Source: Mortierella hygrophila
Taxonomy: Eukaryota; Mortierellomycota; Mortierellomycetes; Mortierellales; Mortierellaceae
Direction of reading: 5' to 3'
NCBI GenBank assembly: GCA_015680625.1
Contig: JAAAXW010000028.1
Location: 62,001 to 126,000 of the forward strand
Length of the DNA: 64,000 bases
The notes beneath the pieces were generated by a model that saw only the letters and a list, made by a program, of their open reading frames with translations, was not told where the DNA came from and made no database searches. How positions within the stretch are numbered: the stretch's first letter is position 1; each line of letters opens with the position of its first letter. Positions 11,167-21,786 of the stretch are shown here, one piece after another. The translations under genes were made by a program, and so were the position numbers.

Positions 11167-11767
11167 ACGCTTCTTCTTCTTCCTCCTCTTTATTACACTC
11201 CTCTCTTCATCTTCTACCCTATTCCTTACCCTACACCAATTGTTTACTCTCAACTCTACAACAATAAATCAAACAAGAGCAGCCGCAGCCTTTTCATGAC
11301 ATGTGGCGTGTCTCGACTTCTTTAGACGACATTCCAGTTTGCTTGCCACTAGGCAGATGGTGTGAATACAGCCAACGAACGCGATCTGTCCAACAGCAAG
11401 ACTCGTTTTGTTTCCTTTGAAGATATGGCATGCTGTGTCATGGTCAATGTGCTCAATGCTAGAATGTTCGTCTTCGGATAAGACTAATGCATGCCCTGGA
11501 AGCAGGTGCGCTGGGAAGGACAACGATGACAAAAAAGAACCAATGGTGTGCGATCAAATTTCAATTTACACTTCCTGCCCCCCTCACAAGCCACCGACCA
11601 GCGTGTCCTCTCTCACAGAGTATGTGTTGGCACACTAGTACGACACACAGACACAAGACACAAGTCGACCAGTCTTTATTTCTGCGTGTGTCTGCTCATC
11701 ATCTTTTTTTCTTTTTCTTCTTCATCCTTCTCCTCCCCCTTCCGCCAATCACCTCACTCACAACACT
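11167..11767. other. Intergenic region, NDUFB4-like gene to ARF1
   Basis: No gene is seen. The first ~120 bases are the CT-rich 3' end of the complex I gene. The last ~60 bases are a CT-rich leader before ARF1. Confidence 0.4.
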
Positions 11768-13563
11768 ATGGGTCTCTCTATCTCAAAGCTTCTCTCCGGC
11801 CTCTTCTCCAAGAAGGAGATGCGCATCTTGATGGTCGGTTTGGATGCCGCCGGTAAAACCACCATCCTCTACAAGCTCAAGCTCGGTGAGATCGTCACCA
11901 CCATCCCCACCATCGGTAAGTCGCCCCCCTTCTCCTTTCTCTCTCTCTACTCTTCCTTGCACTACTCCTTTTACTTTCTTCTATTTTTTACTCTCCTATC
12001 TTCTTTCAATGACGACTACTGGCCGTAACTGGCTTACTTTCTACTAAGGACAGCGCTCCTTGCCCTTCTCTCTCTCATCAACTACAGTATGGCGACCCTG
12101 TACGCTGTACTATTACCCTTGCCCCTGAGTTTTCTTGCCCATGTCCACCCTCGTGCTTGACCTTTATTTTTTGTTTTTCTGTCATCCACTTGTCGTATGC
12201 GTCTTAATTTTCACCACACTACAAATGAATGAAAAAGAAAAAAAGAGCTTCATCATCTCTCTGTGGTTCTTGAAGGGAAAATAAAAGAGTCTGTGTCACG
12301 ACACTACTCTTGAGTGGTGTATTCCAATGGTTGTCATCATATTTCATCTGGCTTGATCGGAACAGATTCAAGGGGCTCTTTGGAGACGACATAAGCAAAG
12401 GAAGGGAACGCGATTCATACACCAAGGAGTGGCAGCCCTTTTTTGCAAGTTCCTTCCCCGTGATCAGTCCGGTTCATATGACAAGATGGAAAAACAGAGG
12501 GAGTCAAGTCAGAACCTTCCTCCGCACCCTGGGGTGATGTGGTCACGGGATATGTTCTTGTCGTTTCTCGCCACGTATCTTTTTATGAGTTTGCTCTCTC
12601 TTGTGCGTGTCCTTTTTTATGGAGTGGTTTTGAGCCAGCCTCCTTGAGCAGCGCCGTATCCCCCTTCCTTCCTTTAATTGATGTTAGGAGAGAGATGCTG
12701 CAGTTGACCTTGTTTTTTTACCTTAATACATCCTGTCTCATTGTACACGTGTAAAACAATGCCAGCAAAACGAGCTCAATATATCATCAATCTCTCTCAC
12801 TCTGCCACATTACTAACTACAATTTTGCACTGTTCCTCTACTCACTATAGGCTTCAACGTCGAGACTGTCGAGTACAAGAACATCTCCTTCACCGTCTGG
12901 GATGTCGGTGGACAGGACAAGATTCGTCCCTTGTGGCGCCACTGTATGTAACAAGTTGCTTCATCTCTTTCAACCCAAGCAATCGCATACACATCGTCCT
13001 GAATACGTCAAACCGCAGGACAGGGACATGGCACGGGTTGGACATTGTATAGAAGACGGGAAAATTCACTTCAAAAACAACAACAGCTTCAGAACACTGA
13101 AATCATTGGCGTTGGACAATCAACAACCCCTCCTACATGCACCATCCACCGATTGGACCACGCAAAGGACCTCCTGGCATGAACGGCATTACAGAATATG
13201 TATTTTTTTCATTCTAACACCTGCGTGCTTCCTATCGCCCGTTCTTTGATTTTTCTAGACTTCCAAAACACCCAGGGTATCATCTTCGTTGTCGACTCCA
13301 ACGATCGTGACCGTATCAGCGAGGCTCGTGACGAGCTTCTCCGCATGCTTAACGAGGATGAGCTCCGTGAGGCTCTTCTCCTTGTCTTCGCCAACAAGCA
13401 GGATCTTCCCAACGCCATGAACGCTGCCGAGATCACCGACAAGCTCGGACTTCACTCTCTCCGCCAGCGCCAGTGGTACATCCAGGCTACCTGCGCCACC
13501 TCTGGAGATGGTCTCTATGAGGGTCTCGAGTGGTTGTCCAGCAACTTGAAGCGCAAGGCTTAA
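11768..13563 (+). CDS. ARF1: ADP-ribosylation factor 1 (Arf GTPase)
   Basis: Small GTPase that recruits COPI and other coats and activates lipid enzymes at the Golgi. Exons 11768-11915, 12851-12943, 13259-13563; exactly 181 residues, the family length. Gly2 is available for N-myristoylation (MGLSISKLL). The P-loop GLDAAGKT (24-31), switch 1 TTIPTIGFNVETVEYKN, switch 2 WDVGGQDKIRPLWRHY, NKQD and the CATSGDGLYEGLEWL segment are all intact. Intron 1 is large (935 bases) and CT-rich at its 5' side; no snoRNA was found in it. The high identity to ARF1 excludes ARL proteins. Confidence 0.97.
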
Positions 13564-14966
13564 AGAGGGAAACTCTGAATAGTCCATTTCGTTTTACATT
13601 TTCTATCATCAACAACCATTTTGTACTTTCAATATCCCCCGTCCCCGTCCCCCAACCTTGCTGCTACCAACAAACTCGACAATGACAAAAGAACCCGCGT
13701 GCGCCTGAAGTAGAGTAGTCGAAGTAATTATCTTTTTTTTTGTTTTGTTGCCCTTGCAGGCGTTTTCTCAATACACTATCATAAATACCAAAAATGGCCA
13801 CTGTGACGTCACTCTCTTCATCTTCTTTGTTGGCTTGAGGCATTCTGGTTGAAACTCATCTTTCCTTCGTTCAAGTGTAAGTCCATTGGCGATTTCAGGA
13901 ACTGCATTCAACCGTCAGGATGAGGAAACATAAAAGAACCGCGTGATGACACAGTGGAGTAGAGCGAAGAACGTTTACGGGACAAGTTGCCACCTGTTCC
14001 CTTCCCTTTTTTTATTCGACTGAGCTGCGATCAGTTGCAAGGAACGACACATCCTCTTTGAACACGAAGTTTTCGTATGCCTTGATATATCCCTTCTACG
14101 TTTTCATTGGCAAAGACTGTTGGATTGCTGTTGAATACACCCACGACCTTGTCTTTGTTTTTTTTCTGTATTTCTTTTGCTTGTTGGGTCCTTGGGATTT
14201 TTTCGACGTTGTTTTATTTGTAGTCCCTACGCGCAACTGTGGTTTCTTTTTGGAGATACCCGACATTGGATCTTGGTGAGAACCTGGTGACATTGGAGTG
14301 ATGGCGGACATGAAGGATAACAACAAGAATCAAGTCTAAAGGGATAGCAAAAGGATACTTTGCAAGGAAGCATTTGATAGAGTCTTGGTGGTGTTGTGTT
14401 CATTTAATTCTCTATTTTGAGGAAGGCGTGCTATCAGGGATGGAATCGTGCATTGGATTATGACTATCATGGCTGAAAACGATGTTGTATTACATTATTG
14501 TTTTAGAGGGTGTTGGGTTATTACTGAGGCTTTTTGCTTTGTTTTAGTTGGGAGGAAGAAGGGGTTTTGGGGATGGGTGAACTACTTGTTGTCTGTACTC
14601 CTGCGGGAGGCGTTCTCGCAATGAAGTTTTAAACTTGATCTTATCTGATGGTCTCTTGTTTCCTTGATCAACTTCTGGCGATGGGGTTGGTGGTATTCAA
14701 TGAATGGATAATATGGAACATTCTTACTGATAGAATCTTTCAACAGATGAACTTATTAGAAACAAGTGAAGGCAGGATGCCTTCAAGCTGCCCTTGGCTT
14801 GTCCATGGCTTAGAGGTCCGACCTGGCCACGATCGAGGTGACACAGCGGTAGGATGTAATGATCGTGTGGGCTTTAATCAAAATAAAAGCAATTAGAAAA
14901 ATTTTCCTATGAACTTCCTTTTACTCTTTCACACTTCTTCACCCCCACCACCTTTTCATAACCACC
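13564..14966. other. Intergenic region, ARF1 to RPL7
   Basis: About 1.4 kb without a supported gene. A GTGATGA/CTGA pair around 13943-14020 was examined as a possible C/D snoRNA but lacks a terminal stem. Short frames such as 14058-14279 show no recognisable protein. The last 60 bases are CT/CA-rich and precede the L7 start. Confidence 0.4.
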
Positions 14967-16816
14967 ATGACCACGTAAGTTGTACCCTCCCCTACTCCTC
15001 CTATCCTTCCTCTTCCTATGATACGAGACGTGTGGACATAACAGGAAAGTACGGTTTAAAAAAGGATGGCATCGGATGCTGTCTTTTTACTCTCGTTACC
15101 AATAATCTCTGTTTCCCAGGGCTACAACGATATCTGCATATCTCAGGTTCCTGAGTCAATGCACTGAAGATATCCACCTGGGGTCTTGAGCTCTAGGGAT
15201 ACCATTGCTTCCCTCTCACGAAGGAACAATAACCTCCCTTGGCTTTAAATCTATTCTGTGACTCTTGGTCAACGATCTCCTATTTGTGATGCTCATCTTG
15301 TTTTCGGGTTCACTTTTTCCCATCTCGAGATGAAGTTTTACTTTGATCGTTCTCTGATCTCGATGTCGTATTCCAGACCGTTTTTTCTCTCGCGGGAAAC
15401 AAACGTGTATGGGTTCGTTGTTGTGTGATGGCTGCCTGTTCTATTTTTCATCATTGAAGCTTTAAGCTCTCCAATCTGGATTATATGAACCGCTCGATGT
15501 TATTCTTCTCGTTTGGCCATGTGTCTACGTGTAAGCTAGTCGATGCGTCAAAAAAGGCCCAACTCCAATTAAAACAATTCGTCGGATGTCAACTGCATTA
15601 TAATCCTTGTATCCCACCCCTTGCAGTGTACTCGTTACCAGCTCCCTCACTTTGCTCTTTACTAAGAGTGTAAGCTGAGAAGAGTGAGAGAAGACTCTGG
15701 GCACAAGTTTTGCGACAGTCCGACGTGACCAACCTTTTTTTCCTAATCAACCCATTTGCTTGTTTATCTTTTTGTCGAATTCCACAGTACCACCCCTACC
15801 CTTGAGCATGTTCTCGTCCCCGAGACTCTTTTGAAGAAGAGAAAGACCCAGGATAAGGCAACCGCTGAGAAGCGTGTTGCCGATGCCGCTGCCCGCAAGG
15901 TAATTATCTTTCTATTTTTTTCACAACCAAACACAACACAGCATTCAATGGTGGTGGCATCTTTACTTTCACAAGACATTAGTGATGAAAAGCTATACCG
16001 CATTTCGTGGCTAGCCAAAGGGCGATGTTGCTAACGTCAACCATCTTTCGGGACTGATACAATGTCTTTTTGATGCCACCACTTGCTGTGTTCTGGTCTA
16101 CCTTCATTTGACATTTTATTCGATGTTGTTGACAAAACATGAAAACTAATTACTTTTCTCTTTTGTTCACACCTTCACCCGAAAATCAGGCCCGCAAGGC
16201 TCAGCGCAAGGTGATCTTCAAGCGTGCTGACCAGTACGTCCGCGAGTACCGCGCCAAGGAGCGCGACGAGATCCGTCTCCGTCGCCAGGCCAAGGCTGCC
16301 GGCTCGTTCTACGTCCCTGCTCAGCCCAAGCTCGCCTTCGTCATCCGCATCAAGGGTATCAACCACATTGCCCCCAAGCCCCGCAAGGTCCTCCAGTTGT
16401 TGCGTCTCCTCCAGATCAACAACGGTGTCTTTGTCCGCTTGACCAAGGCTACCACCCAGATGCTCCAGTTGATCAACCCCTATGTCGCTTACGGTGAGCC
16501 CAACCTCAAGTCTGTCCGTGAGCTGATCTACAAGCGTGGATATGGCAAGGTCAACAAGCAGCGCATCCCCTTGACCGACAACTCGATCATTGAGAAGTCC
16601 CTTGGCAAGTTTGGCATTGTCTGCATGGAGGATTTGATCCACGAGATCTACACTGTCGGTCCCAACTTCAAGCAGGCTTCAAACTTCTTGTGGCCCTTCA
16701 AGTTGTCGAACGCCACTGGTGGTTACTCTGCCAAGAAGGCCTTGCACTTCATCCAGGGTGGTGACTCTGGTGACCGTGAGCTCAAGATCAACAACTTGAT
16801 CCGTCAGATGAACTAA
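14967..16816 (+). CDS. RPL7: 60S ribosomal protein L7 (uL30)
   Basis: Large-subunit ribosomal protein. Exons 14967-14974 (8 bases, ATGACCAC), 15788-15899 and 16190-16816; 248 residues, normal for L7. The basic N-terminal extension (LLKKRKTQDKATAEKR...) leads into the uL30 core with FVIRIKGIN, KVLQLLRLLQINNGVF and the eukaryotic L7 block VRELIYKRGYGKVN. The C terminus is ELKINNLIRQMN. The tiny first coding exon is supported by frame: AC plus T gives Thr, and ATG follows an ACC-rich context. The 813-base first intron and 290-base second intron interrupt the N-terminal region; intron 2 carries a C/D snoRNA. Confidence 0.97.
15973..16068 (+). ncRNA. C/D box snoRNA in RPL7 intron 2 (snR39/snR39b-like LSU methylation guide)
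   Basis: A perfect 8-base terminal stem (AAGACATT 15973-15980 with AATGTCTT 16061-16068) encloses a consensus C box GTGATGA (15982-15988) and D box CTGA (16054-16057). A C'-like GCGATGT is at 16022-16028. Immediately upstream of the D box, 13 bases (16040-16052, ACCATCTTTCGGG) are complementary to the conserved LSU rRNA sequence CCCGAAAGATGGT. By the fifth-nucleotide rule the predicted 2'-O-methylated base is the G of CCCG. In yeast, from memory, RPL7A and RPL7B introns host snR39 and snR59 (LSU A807), and snR39b guides G805 in the same segment. Structure and guide are seen directly; exact orthology is inference. Confidence 0.88.
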
Positions 16817-17573
16817 GAACATGTTCGTCATCTAACTTCAGTCATGTTTCTTTGCCCAATCTGTACAATACTTTATTCCCCATTCTCAAGCAATCAAATA
16901 AAAAAAAACTGAACAAAAATAATCCTTTTAACATTGCGAAATATGGTGTTTGTGTGAATGATCTGTGTCAAATGAGTGGAGAATGAAAAGGAACAAATGA
17001 AGAGCAGGGGGAGGATCGATTGGGAGTAATGTCGCCCGTCCCCCACAAGTTGTGTGCGACTAATCTGACAAGGATGAGGGCCAGGGGAGGTTATGCGACG
17101 TGGCGTCTTGACCTGGGACATTGACTATTCACTCTGTCGTGGACAAATTAAGGCAACTGAACAACAGAAAAGCACCCATTGGGGTCGTTGAAGGGTTGAT
17201 GACACATACAAGGATATAAGCACTGGGATGTGCCTGGAGGAGTAGGAAGGCGGTGTAAAGAGAGAATGTAGGCTCCCTTTGGCTCAACCTTCTTTTCTCT
17301 CAATTCTTCTTTACCAAGCCCTCCCTTTTCTTTCTTTAACCTTTCTTTCTCTTCCCTCCCTCCTTCCTTTCCCTTTCCCCTATTTCGACCGACCCTTTCA
17401 TCCTCATTGGCGGATCAACAGCCCGTTCGGTGATCACTCACACTCATTCATCCCCTCAGCCGCCTTTTTTCACCTATTATTTCACGGGTCACCTTTTCTT
17501 TTGTCACGCACTCACCCACTCATCATCATCACCTCTCCCTCGCCAAACCACTGTCACTCCTTCTACTACAAAG
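16817..17573. other. Intergenic region, RPL7 to PIK1
   Basis: No gene is supported. An AATAAA near 16897 is a plausible poly(A) signal for RPL7. From 17280 to 17570 the plus strand is almost continuously CT-rich and probably forms the PIK1 promoter and leader. Confidence 0.4.
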
Positions 17574-20500
17574 ATGATGAACTCGGGCAACTCGTTATTG
17601 CTGCGTCTGTTCAAATCGGAATTCTTCAACGCCTGGATCGCGGTCTCGTACCTCTTCAAATACCCTGATGCCGTCGGAATCCAGCACTACCTCTGCAACG
17701 AGCTCAAAAAGTTCCCCTTGGACGAAATCGAGTTCTTCCTGCCCCAGCTCGTGTAAGGATACCCATTTGCTTAGACAGAATGGACGGACTTATGTGGACG
17801 ATTTCAACTCTTTGGGCTGAAGCAAAGGCGAACGACCTATACTTGCAACATCACAGAAGCCGGAAGTGAAAGTCATCTTTTGGATGAGAAAGGTCACTTT
17901 ATCATCTACTGACAGAGACCCCCCACCCCCATCCTCATTTCCTATGAAAAATAGCCATTTGCTGATCAGCAGGCCGTCGGAATCGGTCGCGCTCGAGAAC
18001 TTCATCTTGGACCGCTGCCAGATCTCTTCTCATATGGCAATCCTTGTAAGCAACACGCACATAGGCTCATATTCTTCTTGCGACACAGACACGAACAGGA
18101 GATGTTGTTTGGAAGGACATTCGACGATACAGCGGCAACACAAGGATGGACAGAGAAGCGCACGCTTGGGTTTGGTCGGTTGTGCTACCCAACAACACAA
18201 CATGGATCTTATTGTTGATGTTCTTTTTTTTGCCCCAAAACACGGCTCACACACTCAACAACTGCACTCGGCGACACGGGACAAAAAAAAAGTTGGACCA
18301 GTGTAATACTAAAGCCAGGTCAGCGGCAACAAAGACAACGATCCCGCCACCATTGCCCGGCGGACGCAATTGAGGCCGACCATCATGGATAAGCGACCAG
18401 GAAAGGACGAAACACACTCCGACCATGGAGTTGTCGTCCAGTTCACTTTGTCATGCAGACTTTTGCAGTATAGCGTTCTTTCATTTCTGGATCCGAAGGA
18501 GACGAAGCGATGAAAGGGAGAGAATGGCGCCCAAGGATCTTGCATATTGCAAAGATCTCTGTCGACTCAACACAACTCCTCTGCTTCCTCCACCACATTT
18601 GCCGAAATAGACGCTGTGGTACCTGCAGGCATACACCTCGGATCTGGCCGCCTCTCCCAACACACCTTCATTCAAGCTGTGCAAACGAGTCTTCAACAAA
18701 TGTCAGGCTATCGTGTTTGCGACCGAGGCACCCGGAGAGTACGAAGATATTTTTGGTAAGAACGGCGTCCCAAAAGTCAAGGAGAATGCACTTTCGGCGA
18801 TGGTCGGCATGGGCGTCATGTTGGCTGCCTTTGGTCAGCCACTGATGACCAAGAGCCCTGGTCAATTGGCTCTTGCTCAGGGTCGCCGGCCCAGGGCCTT
18901 CAGTACCGCAGGAGACACTCTGGAAGATGCTGTCGTAGGGGAGTCCTCGACGCAACAGCATCAGCCGCCACACCAGCACCAGCACCAGAACCATCAGCCA
19001 CCTCAGTCTGTTCAGCCTCAGCAACCAGCACCTGTTATCGAAACAAACCATGTGTCTCCTCAGGAGAGTGGCCGGTCCACACCAGCGGGGATCAACATAA
19101 CGCGACACGAGGATGGAGCAACTTCGCCCATGTCACCTTCAGCAGAGCCCGGCTCACCCCACGCGACCATCCCAGGAATCAGTGTGTCGACTGCGCAAAC
19201 CATTCAACGGAACCATGTCGTTACTTCGCCTTCGCTCGAAGATCTTCGTGGAGGACAGGCCTTCAAGCACAAGCGGGACCGATTCTCCAGCCCTCGTTAC
19301 AGTCACGACACTGCTCCATCGTCCCCCATCAGCTTGAAGTTCTCGGATCGTGGCTCTATGGATGGACAGTCCTCTGCAGCTTCGCTGGAGCTTGCCCGCC
19401 GCTCATATTTCCATTCAGAAATGCAGTTCCTCTTGGCCCTTGTTGATATCGCGACCAGGCTCGTGATTGTCCCCAAGCCTGCCCGCTTGAGTGCTCTTCG
19501 TGCAGAGCTCACATTGCTGAACCATAATCTGCCAGCCGAGATTTGTGTCCCGCTCTGGTGCCACGCCACACTCGAGAACCCATCGCATCACCGCGTCGTG
19601 CGTATCCCACCTCAAGACGCCGTCGTCTTGAACTCTGCCGATCGCGTAAGTAGTTTTTGGTAAATGCTGCAGAATTATTGGGTTAGTGTTTTAACTTGAA
19701 AGGTGAACTCATACCTGTATTGTTGAATGTACATTTTATAGGTACCTTATTTGTTGCAAGTCGAGGTGCTGGAGACAGACATGAGTGTCGAGGAAATTCG
19801 CGCGCAACGCAGGGATCTTGGCGACGACGAGGAGGAGGAGGGTCACCGTAGCGCATCTCGCACGCATGGAGTGGAGTTGAACGAGAACGGTTCGATTCAG
19901 TTGGAAACCACCATCGACACCAACGGCGGCAGTGCCGCACCCTCGAAAGACGCGTCAGAGGCTTCTTCGACTACAGCAGCAGAGTCAAAGGACAAGGAGG
20001 AGAGCGAAGAGGCATTAGTCGACACTATTCCCAATCCACCCGTTGCATCTCTTGCCGACCTCAGCATTTCGCCTCCTGGATCGCCTGTCCCTACCAGTCC
20101 CGTGATCACTGTGGACCCCTCAGGACGCATGAATAGCCCTACTCCCTCCTCATCTCCAGGAAACCGCCCTGTGACCCAATCTCGTTCGAACGAGGCTTAT
20201 TTGCAGACAGTGCTGAGGCGCCGCGCCTCCAACAGTGCCGACGATTTTGCAGAGAAGATGCGAACTGCTGCCGTTATGTTGGCTCAACTGAGCCAACAGC
20301 AGGCTGCCCAACAGGCCGGTGCTGGTGCTAACGGAAACGCAAGAGTCAGCTCTCAATCTCGCTCAAGCATCAAGGCCAAGGCTACTTCAGTCGAGGACAT
20401 TCGCGCCAAGATCATCAAGGAGATGATGGCCCTGGAAGAGCAGAGGATGCAGAGGATGAAGCTTGAGGGTGTGAGCAGCGGTGTTGGCGGTGGTGGCGGC

Positions 20501-21786
20501 GAAGGTGCCGGCAGTGAAATGCTGGAAGATGAGCGCAAGGTCATGGCTAACGTCACCACCGACGATCCAAGCGGTAAGAGATATCACCTGTATCTTGCCA
20601 ATCCCAGCACTTTTGTTCGTGTTCAGCGAATTGCTCGACAAACTCTAACAGTTATTCTTTTTCGTGTTTTTCAATACAATAGCGGCCGTGTTTGCTGAGG
20701 ATTGGGATGCCAAGATGAACCGTATTCGTGCCACATCGCCCTATGGACATTTGCCCTCATGGCAACTTCTCTCGGTTATTGTGAAGCAGGGCGCCGATCT
20801 GCGTCAGGAGCAGCTGGCCTGCCAGCTGATTCGCGAGATGGGATGGATTTGGGAGCGCGCCAAGATTGACGTCTGGATCACCTAGTAGGTCATTGTTGTT
20901 GGTTTAGTGACATGGCGTTTTCGTTCGTGTAGCTATGAGTGCAAAGTTCTGACATCTTGTCCATTCCAATCTTTTACTTGTAGCATGCGTATCTTGGTGA
21001 CATCGGACAACTCTGGATTGATCGAGACTGTTCGCAACACCATCTCCATCCACTCTATCAAGAAGGATGCCTATGCCCGTCGCTTGAACGAAGTCGGGGT
21101 TGTCTTTACCCTCTACGACTACTTCCAGCAGGTAACAACTTTTTCCAACGTCGCAGCAATCTTTTCAGTGTGTTGCGGACCACAAATGTCAGCGATATTT
21201 TGATACCAATATTTAACGTTCCACTGTTCTCTATGACCTACAGAAATTCGGCGACCCTGCCAGTGAAAAGTTTATCAAGGCTCAGGACAACTTTATGCGT
21301 TCGTTGGCGGCGTACTCTGTGATCACATATGTCCTTCAGATCCGCGATCGTCACAACGGCAACATTCTGTTGGACACGGAGGGTCATATTGTACACATTG
21401 ATTTCGGATTCATGTTGTCAAATTCTCCTGGATCGGTCGGTTTTGAATTGGCACCATTCAAGTTGCCTCAGGAGTACCTGGATGTGCTTGGTGGAGTGAA
21501 CAGCGAAAAGTTTGCAGAGTTCAAGGTGCTGTTGAAGAAGGCGTTTATGGCGGTCCGGAAACACACTGAGAACATTGTGTTGTTGATCGACATGATGTCC
21601 AAGGACTCGAAGCTGCCCTGTTTCCAATACGAGAACGCGGCGCAGGCGGTGCGGGACCGGTTGGCGCTCAACTTGACGGAAGTGCAGGCGGAGGAGTTTG
21701 TCGAGAAGCTGATTATGAGCAGTTGCTGTAATGTCTTTACGAGACTTTATGATACCTTCCAGTACTATTCAAACGGCATTCTGTAG
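17574..21786 (+). CDS. PIK1: Phosphatidylinositol 4-kinase, PIK1/PI4K-beta type
   Basis: Makes PtdIns4P, chiefly at the Golgi. Exons 17574-17752, 17955-18045, 18611-19645, 19742-20573, 20683-20884, 20984-21131, 21244-21786; 1009 residues. The N-terminal helical (PIK) domain (about 1-130) contains FFNAWIAVSYLFKYPD, IQHYLCNELKKF and, across intron 2, MAILTLWYLQAYTSDLA. A long Ser/Gln/His-rich middle region follows. The C-terminal lipid kinase domain has DLRQEQLACQLI, ILVTSDNSGLIET, the catalytic loop DRHNGN (D864) and DFG (D882). The ending is the conserved SCCNVFTRLYDTFQYYSNGIL-type tail. The 565-base second intron is placed by reading frame and homology. ARF1, a Golgi partner in other organisms, is a near neighbour. 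Confidence 0.93.

Noticed and set aside
13943..14025. Second C/D snoRNA candidate (GTGATGA ... CTGA)
   Set aside because: No terminal stem and no guide match to rRNA that I recognise; not in an intron.
15285..15365. C/D-like motifs in RPL7 intron 1 (GTGATGC ... CTGA)
   Set aside because: C box is off consensus, flanks do not pair, guide not recognised.
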